Source of the DNA: an uncultured bacterium
GTDB taxonomy: Bacteria > Cyanobacteriota > Vampirovibrionia > Gastranaerophilales > Gastranaerophilaceae
NCBI GenBank assembly: GCA_949297715.1
Contig: CASFTJ010000009.1
Location: 1 to 56,805, forward strand
DNA: 56,805 nucleotides
Direction: 5' to 3'
Position 1 is the stretch's first letter. Each line of letters opens with the position of its first letter. This document shows positions 15,845 through 24,993 of this stretch, piece after piece. The notes below the pieces were generated by a model. The model made no database searches. It was not told where the DNA came from and was given only the letters and a program-made list of their open reading frames with translations. Position numbers and translations under genes: made by a program.

Positions 15845-17306
15845 ACTTTTCCGTACTTTTTAAAGATTCGCTTGCATTGACGTAATTTGTCAATTGTTTT
15901 AGTGCCGGTTTATAAGCGTTTACCGTAGCATTTCCGCCAAGACATCCGCCTGGACAAGCCATTACTTCTATCAAATTGCCAAGCTCACACATTCCGTTTT
16001 TAGCGTATTTTTTCAAATCTCGAATGGATTGTTTGTTTAATCCGTCAATTATTACAGGATGTGCCGGAATTTCTTCAGGTAACAATGTTTGAACAGCTTT
16101 TGCCACTCCGCCTGTGACTGCGTAATTTCTGGCTTCTGCGGAAGCTTCCGTTTTAAATTTGCTTTCTCCGCATTCTGAAACCTGAACTCCGACTGCTACA
16201 AACCAAGCTCCGATTTCTTCATAATTCAATACATAATCTACATTCGGATTTTGCAGTGCTTCACGGCGTTTTGCTACACAAGGACTGAAAAATACCGTAA
16301 CCGCATCAGGATGTTCTTTTTTTACAATTTCTGCTGTATAGTACATCGGAGTTTTGGTATCGGATCTGTAGGGTTTTATTTCCGGAATGTGCTTGTCTAC
16401 AAGCTCATTGTATCCTGCACAGCAGGATGTTGTCATAAACTCTGCACCTTTTTCCAATCTTTCAACAAATTCGGCAGCTTCTGTTTTGGTCGTAACATCT
16501 GCTCCTTGAGCTACTTCATAAACATCCGCAAATCCTAATTCCTGGATTGCTTCTTTTAGTTGCTGAGGAGTGCATGGTAACTGGCCCATTATTGCAGGAG
16601 CTACCATTGCGATTACTTTTTTGCCGGCTTTGATGTTTTTCAATACGTCTATTATCTGACTCTTTTCATGAACAGCTCCAAACGGGCAAGCAGATACACA
16701 TTTGCCGCAAGATATACATTTGTCAAAGTCGATTTTTGCATGTCCATCTTCTCCTTTTGTAATCGCTCCGACAGGACATGCATTTTCACATGGAACTATT
16801 ATTTTTTGAATTGCCTGATATGGACATACTTGAGCGCACATCCCGCAGTTTTTACATTTTGCAGGATCTATTACCGATTTCCCATTGATTACGCTTATCG
16901 CTCCGAATTTACACGTATTTACGCAAGGTCTTGCAACACATCCTTGACATAAATCTGTTACATAAATTCTTGACGGTACGCATCCCTTGCATGCTGTTGT
17001 TAAGACTGTTAAAGGCTTTTCATCGGGCTGAGTTCTTTCCAATGCTTTTTCAGCCAAATTTGATAAAAGTTCGCTGTCATCGGTTTCCTCAATAGAATGT
17101 CCTAAACCCGCTACGGCTCTGTCTCTTAAGATTGCACGCTCTTTGTATATGCAGCATCTGTATGGAACTTCATGACCTTTCGGACGCATATCGTATGGTA
17201 TTAATCTTGCATTTTCTGCAAAATCGTCACTTAAAAATGCTCTGATTAATCTGACCAGAATCTCTCTTTTTAAATGAGAGGTTTGTTTCGGGGTGTTTAT
17301 CGCCAT
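15843..17306 (-). CDS. [FeFe]-hydrogenase, monomeric catalytic-type (group B-like)
   Basis: The 487-residue protein has several ferredoxin-type Cys clusters between residues ~105 and 210 (CKNCGMCAQVCPYQAI and CISCGKCVSACPFGAV among them), followed by the H-cluster domain. H-cluster motifs are present: L1 MTTSCCAGYNELV, L2 FFSPCVAKRREA and L3 MACPGGCLGG. L1 has Ala where classic group A enzymes have Pro (TSCCP), which suggests the group B type. The reaction is reversible H2 formation with ferredoxin in the cytosol. Maturases (HydE, HydF, HydG) are not in the window. It lies downstream of the sensory hydrogenase set but is separated from it by a hairpin terminator. Confidence 0.88.
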   Translation of the reverse strand: MAINTPKQTSHLKREILVRLIRAFLSDDFAENARLIPYDMRPKGHEVPYRCCIYKERAILRDRAVAGLGHSIEETDDSELLSNLAEKALERTQPDEKPLTVLTTACKGCVPSRIYVTDLCQGCVARPCVNTCKFGAISVINGKSVIDPAKCKNCGMCAQVCPYQAIQKIIVPCENACPVGAITKGEDGHAKIDFDKCISCGKCVSACPFGAVHEKSQIIDVLKNIKAGKKVIAMVAPAIMGQLPCTPQQLKEAIQELGFADVYEVAQGADVTTKTEAAEFVERLEKGAEFMTTSCCAGYNELVDKHIPEIKPYRSDTKTPMYYTAEIVKKEHPDAVTVFFSPCVAKRREALQNPNVDYVLNYEEIGAWFVAVGVQVSECGESKFKTEASAEARNYAVTGGVAKAVQTLLPEEIPAHPVIIDGLNKQSIRDLKKYAKNGMCELGNLIEVMACPGGCLGGNATVNAYKPALKQLTNYVNASESLKSTEK

Positions 17307-17383
17307 ATTCCTAATTTCCTTATTTTTTATTCCACTATAAAACTATTATCTCATGAACAAGATTTTTTTCAATTTTCATTAAT

Positions 17384-17415
17384 AAAAATCCCTCATTTTA
17401 AATGGGGGATTTTTA
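17384..17415. terminator. Terminator downstream of the hydrogenase-sensor gene group
   Basis: AAAAATCCCtCATTT pairs with AAATGgGGGATTTTT. On the minus strand it is followed by T-rich sequence and lies just after the 17437-17703 gene. It therefore probably separates the sensor operon from the catalytic hydrogenase gene. Confidence 0.75.
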
Positions 17416-17436
17416 TTAGTTTTTAATGCTTTTTAT

Positions 17437-17703
17437 TTAATTCATAGCTGCAAGTTTGTCATCAATTGCTTTTAAAACTTTTTCTACTGTTGCTTCTTTT
17501 ATTACATCTTCGTCTACTTTTACGTAAGGCGCTTTTGAAAATTCCCAGTCGATTGAGCATAAGCCTAAGCACGGTACTCCTGTTACTTCAACTTTTTCTC
17601 CGTATTTCTTGGGAACCATTTCGATTAATTCCTGCAAATTCGCAGAACCCATTACAAAACAAGTCGTTCCTAAACATACTTTTACACTAATTTTTTTCTC
17701 CAT
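17437..17703 (-). CDS. Thioredoxin-like [2Fe-2S] ferredoxin
   Basis: The start at 17703 is chosen because GGAAGG lies 5-10 nt upstream; an upstream GTG at 17736 would overlap the phosphatase gene. The 88-residue product has the thioredoxin-like 2Fe-2S pattern: KVCLGTTCFVMGS (C-x4-C) and GVPCLGLCSID (C-x3-C), as in the small electron-transfer subunits (NuoE/HydC type) of hydrogenases. It sits directly behind the SpoIIE phosphatase gene and is part of the sensor operon. It probably passes electrons to or from a hydrogenase. Confidence 0.85.
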   Translation of the reverse strand: MEKKISVKVCLGTTCFVMGSANLQELIEMVPKKYGEKVEVTGVPCLGLCSIDWEFSKAPYVKVDEDVIKEATVEKVLKAIDDKLAAMN

Positions 17704-17732
17704 TTTTACCTTCCTAACTTGTGCGGGTATCC

Positions 17733-18896
17733 TCACATATATTGTATACTAACTTTCTTGAAATATTTGTCCTGCAATATTGCAGCCATTTTTTTGATTA
17801 TGTTTTTACGGATTTCTATTTCTATCGGAAGCGCCGGATCATAATGTGCTTGATTCAGTTTCGCTCCGACCATGAAATTTATACAATCACTATCTAACAA
17901 GAATTTTACCAACTTTCCTGCAGCATTGTCAATATCTGTGGTATTTGATTCCAGATATTCCAGAGTCTTGGTTAAAGTTAATATCCCTTCCGTTACCAAA
18001 TCTACCCCTTCCATATATGAACATGAAGGAAGTTTGCCGATACTTATCGTTGAATCCATTTCTATTGGTCGATTTAGTTCTCTTGATATTAAATTCGCTG
18101 TCGTACCGCCGCAGATCGCTTTTTTGCCTCTAAAGTTTGCAAATAATTTTGCATATTCAGCATCTTTTTGTTGATGATACGGAGGACCTGTAAATATTAG
18201 GGATTCTCTCGGTTCTCTAAAATACAATACACAGGTTGAAATATCATCTTTGGGGTTTCTGTCAGTTTCAATGTTGCGGGCTTGGTTTACCAGATATTGA
18301 GAAAGTTCTGAGCTTGAAATATCAGGATTTTCCTTTAATTTGTCCTCCAAAAGTACAATTAACCCTTCTCGTCTTAAGCCAAGTTTTAATCTGCCGCTAC
18401 CTAATCCTGCTTGTGTCACTCCGTCTGAACAAAAAATTAGCCTGTCGCCTAATCTTAATTGTAATTTGTATAAACGCATTTTTCGGTTTTTAAAAGTCTT
18501 TGATTGAATAATTTCGTATTCAGGTTCCATAACTTCATTATTCCGAATCCAGATGAATTCAGGGTTGCCCTCTTCTACTATCTTGGCACTCCCATAATCA
18601 TCACAGTCTATTGCTGAAAATGTTGAGTAGCTTATGTGCCGAACTTTGCATACAGGAAGCGAGTTCATAATAATTTCAGCGGCTTTTCTTATCGGAATTT
18701 GACCGTTTTCTATGAATTTCAACAGCATTGTGGCAGTCATACAAGATAAAATATTCGCTTTAATTCCGCTTCCTAATCCGTCTGATAATACCGCAATCAA
18801 ACGTGCTTCATCCGGATATCTTTTGGACACAAAATAATCACCGTATGCATTTTGATTATATTTTTTCACCTGATTGCAATCTATATCAATAAACAT
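17733..18896 (-). CDS. SpoIIE-type PP2C serine phosphatase
   Basis: Residues ~30-220 have the PPM/SpoIIE fold with the metal-binding motif LIAVLSDGLGSGIKAN near the N-terminus, FIWIRNNE, and DRLIFCSDGVTQAG with the conserved acidic residue. About 150 C-terminal residues follow, a region of a kind I recall from phosphatases encoded beside sensory hydrogenases. It is probably a protein-serine phosphatase relaying the state of the adjacent PAS hydrogenase. It lies between that gene (35-bp gap) and the ferredoxin gene. The target is unknown. Confidence 0.85.
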   Translation of the reverse strand: MFIDIDCNQVKKYNQNAYGDYFVSKRYPDEARLIAVLSDGLGSGIKANILSCMTATMLLKFIENGQIPIRKAAEIIMNSLPVCKVRHISYSTFSAIDCDDYGSAKIVEEGNPEFIWIRNNEVMEPEYEIIQSKTFKNRKMRLYKLQLRLGDRLIFCSDGVTQAGLGSGRLKLGLRREGLIVLLEDKLKENPDISSSELSQYLVNQARNIETDRNPKDDISTCVLYFREPRESLIFTGPPYHQQKDAEYAKLFANFRGKKAICGGTTANLISRELNRPIEMDSTISIGKLPSCSYMEGVDLVTEGILTLTKTLEYLESNTTDIDNAAGKLVKFLLDSDCINFMVGAKLNQAHYDPALPIEIEIRKNIIKKMAAILQDKYFKKVSIQYM

Positions 18897-18931
18897 CTTT
18901 TATTCCTGTTTTTATTTTTACGGATTTAATT

Positions 18932-20653
18932 TTATTTGTTTTCTTCGTTTTCGTCTTTATCGTCAAAGTCATTGGCTATACTGCTTAACAGAGTTTCGGT
19001 TTCTACCATGTGTTCTCCTAAAAGACACGCTATTTCCTGAACAATAGAAATGTTTTTCGAAATTACTTCGTGTGCTTTTTGAGAAATCTTTTCTCTGTTT
19101 GCTTCTGTTTGAGTTACGTCGGTTATGACTGCGCCCACAATTTCATTTTCTTCAATCGTGAATGCGCTGATGTCGTATAGTCTGTTTTTACTCGGGTAAC
19201 GTTCTTTGTGAAGGTCTTTCCCTGTATCAAGTATTGTTTTGAAAATGTCCGCAAAGTCTACTATTCTATCAATTGCGGCACCTGTTATTCCATCTGGTCT
19301 TGCTTTGAATACTTCATACATATCGCCGGTAAACATTCTCATAAATGCATCATTTGCTTCAATAATGTTCATATTGCTATCAACCATAACCGTTGCTGAA
19401 GGCATACATCTGAGCATCGCTGCAGCCTTTCTCATCGCAATTTTTCTCATATATGAAACACACATTGAAGTTTCCGCATCCCCGTCAAGAAGTGCTTTTG
19501 CTAAATCCCGACAGGTTGCATAACCGCAGCCGCCGCAGTTAAGCTCATCATCAACAGTGTGTTTGCCTATTTTTTTGAGTGTTTTTAGGATATCTTCTAT
19601 CGAATATTCGCTTGTCACAACTTTTTTCGGTACTATTGCCATCTCTACTACAGTTTGAGGAATTTTGGGGACTACTTCTCTTGTTTTTACGTTTGAAAGT
19701 ACATCTGATACTATGCTTATTCCCGCTTTTTCTGTAGAAATGCAAGGCCCTGCTACACATCCGCCTTCACAAGAAAGTGCTTCTACAAAGATTACTTTAT
19801 CTAATTTCTCCGGATTAAGCTGGTTTAAGGCTTTTTCAAATGATAACAGTCCGCTCATATCCATTAACTGAACTTCAGGTTTTACGCCTATTTTGCGGAT
19901 TGTTTCGTTCATACCGCCGTCTATAGGATAAAGTGAACCTTCATAAGCACTTCGAGGTACAAATTTGTTCTCCGGATTTGCAGGAATTGATGTGATGTCT
20001 ACAGCTTCATCATTCAGCCAAAGACGCAGTTCCTCAAAGGTCAGCGCTACATCAAAAAGTTTGAATTCATCTGATTCGGTCTTTTTCCCGATGCATGGCC
20101 CTATAAATACAACAGAAATATCTTCCCCGTATTCTTCTTTAAGCATTTTAGCGTGTGTCATTGCGGGTGATCCCACAGGCGTTACACAAGTGGCAAATTC
20201 AGGATGATATTTGCGGATGAAATTTACAATTACGGGGCAGGCACTTGAAATGAAAAGCCCTTTTCCCGCATTATTCAGCATTTCTGCCGTTTTTATTGAA
20301 ACTTCCTGAGCACCAAGTGCAGTTTCTGATACCCCCTTAAAGCCCAATTTCTTTAATACGGATACCATCTTTTCTTCACCTATCTCAAATACTCCGCTCC
20401 AGCTAGGCGCAAGTGATACATATACATCTTTCTGCGCTCTGATTAAGTTCTTTGCTTTATCTATATCCGTTCTTACGCGTTTTGCATTTGATGGACATGC
20501 TTTGACGCAACTCCCGCAGGCTATACAGCGCTCTCCTATTACGGATGCGTGCCCGTTTTCTATCTTGATCGCTTTTACCGGACATTCCCGGATACATTTA
20601 TAACAGTCATGACACTCGTTAGAAAGTGTGTAAACCGGATTTTTACTATTCAT
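18932..20653 (-). CDS. Sensory [FeFe]-hydrogenase with Fe-S and PAS domains (HydS-like, group C)
   Basis: In order: two 4Fe-4S motifs (CHDCYKCIRECPVKAI, CIACGSCVKACPSNAK); an H-cluster domain with altered motifs SSACPVIV (L1), GPCIGKKTES (L2) and ALSCEGGCVAGP (L3); an extra Fe-S domain (CGGCGYATCRDLAKAL plus a later Cys) at ~residues 375-410; a PAS domain (~420-535); and a helical tail. The loss of the second L1 Cys pattern (SSACP instead of TSCCP) and the PAS domain are features of group C, thought to sense H2 or redox state rather than turn it over at speed. The linked SpoIIE phosphatase would be its output. Confidence 0.88.
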   Translation of the reverse strand: MNSKNPVYTLSNECHDCYKCIRECPVKAIKIENGHASVIGERCIACGSCVKACPSNAKRVRTDIDKAKNLIRAQKDVYVSLAPSWSGVFEIGEEKMVSVLKKLGFKGVSETALGAQEVSIKTAEMLNNAGKGLFISSACPVIVNFIRKYHPEFATCVTPVGSPAMTHAKMLKEEYGEDISVVFIGPCIGKKTESDEFKLFDVALTFEELRLWLNDEAVDITSIPANPENKFVPRSAYEGSLYPIDGGMNETIRKIGVKPEVQLMDMSGLLSFEKALNQLNPEKLDKVIFVEALSCEGGCVAGPCISTEKAGISIVSDVLSNVKTREVVPKIPQTVVEMAIVPKKVVTSEYSIEDILKTLKKIGKHTVDDELNCGGCGYATCRDLAKALLDGDAETSMCVSYMRKIAMRKAAAMLRCMPSATVMVDSNMNIIEANDAFMRMFTGDMYEVFKARPDGITGAAIDRIVDFADIFKTILDTGKDLHKERYPSKNRLYDISAFTIEENEIVGAVITDVTQTEANREKISQKAHEVISKNISIVQEIACLLGEHMVETETLLSSIANDFDDKDENEENK

Positions 20654-20703
20654 CTTAACCCCTGTATTTTTATCTATTGTAAGGATGTTTTATAAAACAA
20701 AAT

Positions 20704-20952
20704 TTATTTCACTTTGACAAGTTCATCTAAAGTTTGTTTAAGCTTTTCTTCATCAACTTCGCTATATTCAACCCCGTTGATTGTTATGTTCGGGCCTGTA
20801 ATACATTTGCCTTCACAGCGGGCACCTGATAAATCAATATCTGCTTCCAGACCATTTTCTTTTATGTAATTCTCAATAAACTCTAGGTTTGACGCATTTC
20901 CGCGTGCAAAACATGAACTTCCCATACATACAGTGATATTTAATTTCGCCAT
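20704..20952 (-). CDS. Thioredoxin-like [2Fe-2S] ferredoxin
   Basis: The ATG at 20952 has GAGG six bases upstream and begins AKLNITVCMGSSCFARGN, with C-x4-C, followed by GARCEGKCITGP, with C-x3-C, giving four cysteines for a 2Fe-2S cluster in a thioredoxin-like fold. At 82 residues it is close in size to its paralogue at 17437. It is the first gene of the sensory hydrogenase operon (50-bp gap to the next gene), so it probably delivers electrons to that hydrogenase. Confidence 0.85.
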   Translation of the reverse strand: MAKLNITVCMGSSCFARGNASNLEFIENYIKENGLEADIDLSGARCEGKCITGPNITINGVEYSEVDEEKLKQTLDELVKVK

Positions 20953-21055
20953 GATTACCTCAAACAAGTCTATCTGACTTACATTCCTTAATATATTTTA
21001 CTTCAATTAAACTTTTAAAGCAAGTTTTATTAAATTTTAGATAATTTCATTATGA

Positions 21056-21085
21056 AAAGGACCCTTAATTTCTTAAGGATCCTTT
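21056..21085 (-). terminator. Hairpin downstream of the 381-residue protein gene
   Basis: AAAGGAcCCTTAA pairs with TTAAGGaTCCTTT around TTTC. On the minus strand a short T-run follows (TCCTTTTC). It is a weak terminator candidate between 21297-22442 and the ferredoxin gene. Confidence 0.5.
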
Positions 21086-21296
21086 AAGCACTGACCTGCT
21101 CTTCACTTCTGTCCAATTTTTACGCGATTTTGAGGAATTACCAAACCTTTTTTTATGGTTTGTCGCAAAAAGCTTTACTCAAAATTTTTCTTTTGGGTAA
21201 GCTTTTGTTGTTTTTTCTTTTTTTCTCCTAAATCTTTGGAAATTTTCTTTTCCGTAATTTTTCCCTGAACAGAATGCATGTCATTTCTTTATTCTA
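21086..21296. other. Non-coding spacer with further hairpins
   Basis: No gene is seen. Two more stem-loops occur: AAACC-TTTTTTTAT-GGTTT at about 21153-21171, and AAAAGCTT...AAGCTTTT at about 21169-21208, the latter followed by a T-rich stretch in the plus direction. The spacer may be a stack of terminators or carry a small RNA; nothing decides. Confidence 0.35.
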
Positions 21297-22442
21297 TTAA
21301 GCTTTTTGTGTGTTGATGCCCAGTTCTTTAAGAATTTTCTTTACATCAACCGGAACTTTTCCAATGACTTTCTTGTCGTTGTAAGTGAATTCGATTTTCT
21401 CTAATTCACCTTTATCGTTAGTTTGTTTTTTATAACTTATGTCTCCTGTATTTTCAGGAAGTGCGTTGTTAAACTGCTGTATTAAAATTTTTATATATTC
21501 ATCAGGATATTTTTTTATGAATTCTTTAGGCTGAGTTATGATTTTGCCGCTTGGATCACGGTAAAATACCCCTTCTCCATTTGCAAAGACTCTTACTGAG
21601 TATCCGTCTTTTAATTTCATTTCCGTACCTAATGCATATTGCGGATTAAGTTCTTTTCCGTCGTATGCTGAATAGTATTTGCCATCCTTAACTATTGTGT
21701 TATTTGGCCCCGGATCTCCTTGTATTTTACCTGTATTTGCTGCTTGTGGTTTGTTCGGAGTATTTTGTGTTCCTGGGGGATTTTGCGTTCCCGGGGTATT
21801 TTGTGTTCCATCAGGATCTTCTGCTCCATCCGAATCTTCGTCATCCGGATTGGCTGTTCCTTCCAGTTCCTCTTTTATTTTTTCAACTACAGTTGCTGCT
21901 TTATCCTGTAAAGTTTGTATATCTTTATTAATTTGTTCAAATTCTGCATCTAATGCTTCTTTATCTGCATCTTGCTTTTGCATTTTCTTTTGGTATTCAG
22001 TTAATCTTTTTTGGATTGCTGTTGCTTCATCTATTATTTCTTGAAGTTTTGCTTTTTGAGTATCATTTAAATTTTTATCTTTTATAAGTGAACTGAATTG
22101 CCCTTTAATTTGGCTGATTTTTTGTGAGGATTCATTAAATTTAATTCCCTTTAATGCGGTTTCAAAAGTATTTCTCCCCCATTCTTTAGCTGCTTCCAAG
22201 CCTTTTTCGGTAAGATATGGATTTGTTATATTATTATTAAACGGAATAGAGAATAGCGGATTCCATTGACTTACGTGGTTTGGATTTAGAATGCCGTGGA
22301 AAAGCTGCGCTTCCTGAGATGAATAAAACTCCGGTAGTACATTTAATTGAAGTTCATAACCATAGTGTGATGACCATGCATAAGGTCCCATTGACATCCA
22401 TAAATATGGATTTACGTTAGCAGATAGTCCATAACCTGACAT
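21297..22442 (-). CDS. Hypothetical coiled-coil protein with a repeat linker
   Basis: 381 residues in three parts. Residues ~1-80 are aromatic and proline-rich (NPYLWMSMGPYAWSSHYGYE), with no signal peptide. Residues ~85-190 are a predicted coiled coil (KAKLQEIIDEATAIQKRL). A disordered acidic linker follows at ~195-235, with repeats of the type TQNTPGTQNPPGTQNTP. A small C-terminal beta/alpha domain completes it. There are no catalytic motifs. It is a single-gene unit with a fair ribosome site (AAGGAG). The repeat linker suggests a surface or scaffold protein, but nothing shows export. Confidence 0.55.
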   Translation of the reverse strand: MSGYGLSANVNPYLWMSMGPYAWSSHYGYELQLNVLPEFYSSQEAQLFHGILNPNHVSQWNPLFSIPFNNNITNPYLTEKGLEAAKEWGRNTFETALKGIKFNESSQKISQIKGQFSSLIKDKNLNDTQKAKLQEIIDEATAIQKRLTEYQKKMQKQDADKEALDAEFEQINKDIQTLQDKAATVVEKIKEELEGTANPDDEDSDGAEDPDGTQNTPGTQNPPGTQNTPNKPQAANTGKIQGDPGPNNTIVKDGKYYSAYDGKELNPQYALGTEMKLKDGYSVRVFANGEGVFYRDPSGKIITQPKEFIKKYPDEYIKILIQQFNNALPENTGDISYKKQTNDKGELEKIEFTYNDKKVIGKVPVDVKKILKELGINTQKA

Positions 22443-22522
22443 AACTTTATTCTCCTTAATTATTCCCGTAATTATATAAAGTTTTTTTTTGCTTTGGTAT
22501 TGCTATTTTAGAATTTTATTGC

Positions 22523-23182
22523 TTAATAATACTTAACATAGGAAAATAATTCAATCAGGTCTTCTATTGTTATATTGGGGTTGATTTCTTTTATTGATGT
22601 GATTTCATCGGTGTTGACTTCTTCTTGAAAGATTTCTTCCAGAAGTTTTTTGTCATAATCAAGAAGTATGGAGCCGTGCTGAAGAATATAACCGTTTTTG
22701 CGGCATTGGGCGGAACCTATTAGCTTTTTGCCGTTGTAACAGAGGTCTGCGCCTGTTGATAAAAGCATACAATAATCAAATTTTGTATTAACCGGTTTTT
22801 GTCCGCCAAAATCTGTGTGAATTCCAATTTCATCCAGCTTTTTTATTAGAAATTCTGAAATCTCTTTATATGATTCTTTTACGTTTTCGCCATGTTTAAG
22901 ATATTTAACGGGGCAGATAAAACTATACGTTAATTCTTTGTCATGAAGTAACGCTCTTCCGCCTGTCAGACGCCTTACAATATCTATGTTTTTGGCGCTT
23001 AAAAAATCTTTATCCAGAAAATCTTCTTTTTGGTTTCTGCCCAAAGATACGCAAGCCGGTGACCAGCCGTATAGACGAAAAATTGCATCTTCTTCGTTTG
23101 TTTCTATTGCTTTTTCAAGCAGTTCAGCATCTTGGCGCATATTTTCTGCGCCTGTTTTTACTTCGTAGGGAATGAATTTCAC
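22523..23182 (-). CDS. Lipoate/octanoate transferase family protein (LplA/LipM-like)
   Basis: This family moves octanoyl or lipoyl groups onto lipoyl domains. The 219-residue protein has RRLTGGRALLHDKELTYS (the substrate-binding RRxxGGGAV-like motif), the Lys-containing KKLIGSAQCRKNGYILQHGS, and a conserved Cys (FDYCMLLSTGADL) that may be the acyl-carrying Cys of LipM-type octanoyltransferases. It lacks the extra C-terminal domain of the large LplA ligases. Its start overlaps the end of the exported gene 23179-24060 by 4 bp, so they are co-translated, for no evident functional reason. Confidence 0.8.
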   Translation of the reverse strand: MKFIPYEVKTGAENMRQDAELLEKAIETNEEDAIFRLYGWSPACVSLGRNQKEDFLDKDFLSAKNIDIVRRLTGGRALLHDKELTYSFICPVKYLKHGENVKESYKEISEFLIKKLDEIGIHTDFGGQKPVNTKFDYCMLLSTGADLCYNGKKLIGSAQCRKNGYILQHGSILLDYDKKLLEEIFQEEVNTDEITSIKEINPNITIEDLIELFSYVKYY

Positions 23183-24060
23183 TGTTCTTTTTTATCTCTT
23201 TCGCTCAAAATCTTTTCAAATTCCACAAAAGTTTCGTTGCCGACAAACTGCTCTAAAGCGGCACGTTTTGCCATAAAGTCAGAGCGGGCTTTTATTTGCT
23301 GGTCTATTGCAGAACGATAATAAGCATCGGTTATCATTATTACTTCTCTTGATTCATCCTGCGCCATGTCGTAATTTTTGCGGCGCTGTATTACGACTTT
23401 ATCTATCAAGCCTAGCATTTTGCGTGAAGTCATATAGTTATAATAAAGGTTTACGGTTGTCTGCTGAAGTTCTTCTATTTTTCTTACAAGTATAATCATA
23501 TCAGCATCTGTAACCCTTGTATATTTGTAGTTTATGGCTTTTGTATCCTGCGACATTATTCCGAGAATGTTTCCGCCAACAAGTGAGCCAGTTGCTATAA
23601 GAGGGTTGCCTACTCCTGCACCGACAAGGGTTGACATGCTCGCTATCGTTGTCAATATGTTCTTAACCGATTTTTCATTCGGTTTATCTTCGTCAGGGTT
23701 TGAAAGTTTGTACAGTGCAAAGGCTATCGTGTCACTCTTTGAGGCTGCGCCGCGCCATAAAAGCGACAAGTCATCCATCATTACCTTTTCATCATAGCCT
23801 AAGTCTTGTGAAACTTCTTTTGATATCTTCTTTATGCTTAAATCTGCATAGGTTAAGTCTGTTGAATTGTAGTCGGTTTCTTCTTTTTTTACGTATTCTT
23901 TTTCCAAAGGGGCAACTTCTTCAATATATTTTTTCTCAGGAATTTCAGATAATCCTGTTCTGTATGCAGGCGGTTTTGGATCGGTCATTTCATCCAGGGT
24001 TACGGCAAATGACGGTGAGCAAAGTGAAATTAATAACAACAAAATTAATACCTTTTTCAT
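23179..24060 (-). CDS. Exported helical protein, paralogue of the neighbouring gene
   Basis: A signal peptide (KKVLILLLLISLCSPSFA) is followed by ~275 residues. The core shares the pattern DLSLLWRGAASKSDTIAFAL with DIENLWQGTVENNQVIGFAL in the upstream gene. It continues with a Gly/Ala-rich segment and a long helical hairpin (NLYYNYMTSRKMLGLIDKVV). The last part (DQQIKARSDFMAKRAALEQF VG-type ending) recalls the helical repeats of TolC-like proteins, but the protein is much shorter than TolC. It is coupled to the previous gene by a TAATG overlap. Possible role: an envelope complex subunit. Confidence 0.6.
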   Translation of the reverse strand: MKKVLILLLLISLCSPSFAVTLDEMTDPKPPAYRTGLSEIPEKKYIEEVAPLEKEYVKKEETDYNSTDLTYADLSIKKISKEVSQDLGYDEKVMMDDLSLLWRGAASKSDTIAFALYKLSNPDEDKPNEKSVKNILTTIASMSTLVGAGVGNPLIATGSLVGGNILGIMSQDTKAINYKYTRVTDADMIILVRKIEELQQTTVNLYYNYMTSRKMLGLIDKVVIQRRKNYDMAQDESREVIMITDAYYRSAIDQQIKARSDFMAKRAALEQFVGNETFVEFEKILSERDKKEQ

Positions 24061-24872
24061 TATTTTTCCGCTCCTTTTACAAGTGCCGAATCAAAATTGT
24101 ATTGATATAAATTCAAATTATCCACTACTTTTTTCCCCGCAAGACGTTGAAGCTCCAAATGATATTTCTTGGCGTTTTGCATATAGTAAAATTCTTCAAG
24201 TGCCATATTATCGTATAAGGATGATGAAATTGTTATCTCTAGCAAATCATCTGTATCAAGAGCTTTTGAGTAATTTTTGTTATATAAAAGAAGTCTTTCT
24301 CTGGTTTCTTTTAACTGGGTTAGTGAGCTTTTGTAATTGTAGTAAGCGTCAATTATTTTATCCTGAAGATTTTCGATTAACCCTGCAAGTTCAATCAACT
24401 CCGTATCGGTAAGCGGAATTTCCTGCGGCATGTTTTTGCGGTTGATAAGGTTCTGGGCAAGCCTTCCTGCTGCAAACGCTGACGATTGAACCATATAATC
24501 AGATCCCATCATCATTGGTGCAAATGAAGCTCCTGCAATTACCGCATTTAAAGTCTTTGCCATTAGCGAAGAATGTATTCTCCTCTGGCTTTCGGGGGTT
24601 GCAAGTTTTTTTAGCGCAAATCCTATAACCTGATTGTTCTCTACTGTTCCCTGCCAGAGATTTTCAATATCTTCAAGGTCTTTTTCTTTCTGGCGTTTGA
24701 TTAGTTCCTGCATTACCTGCTCGTCGCTTATGATGATTGAATCTTTCATCTTGACGTTGTTTTTCGGAAGTTCTATCTGCTGCTTCTCTACACCCTTAAG
24801 CGTTACAACATCTCCCCCCGCTAATACAGGCATACCCGCTAATATGATAAACAAAATTAACAGCTTTCTCAT
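24060..24872 (-). CDS. Exported helical protein, paralogue of the neighbouring gene
   Basis: A signal peptide (RKLLILFIILAGMPVLAG) precedes ~250 residues. The middle has the shared LWQGTVENNQVIGFALKKL block, then a Gly/Ala/Met-rich stretch (VIAGASFAPMMMGSD) that could be membrane-active, then a helical hairpin ending in LELQRLAGKKVVDN. The order of elements is the same as in the downstream paralogue, indicating a tandem duplication. They are joined by a one-base stop/start overlap and likely form a heteromeric envelope component. Function is unknown. Confidence 0.6.
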   Translation of the reverse strand: MRKLLILFIILAGMPVLAGGDVVTLKGVEKQQIELPKNNVKMKDSIIISDEQVMQELIKRQKEKDLEDIENLWQGTVENNQVIGFALKKLATPESQRRIHSSLMAKTLNAVIAGASFAPMMMGSDYMVQSSAFAAGRLAQNLINRKNMPQEIPLTDTELIELAGLIENLQDKIIDAYYNYKSSLTQLKETRERLLLYNKNYSKALDTDDLLEITISSSLYDNMALEEFYYMQNAKKYHLELQRLAGKKVVDNLNLYQYNFDSALVKGAEK

Positions 24873-24993
24873 AACTATACTTATAGCACAACCAAATAAA
24901 TAAATCCAATGATTGAGTTTGCTCTACTCCAAATGATGGTTAAACTCAATTGCCCTGAAAAGTATAATTTAAGTATTAGAAAAGAGGCCGAGG

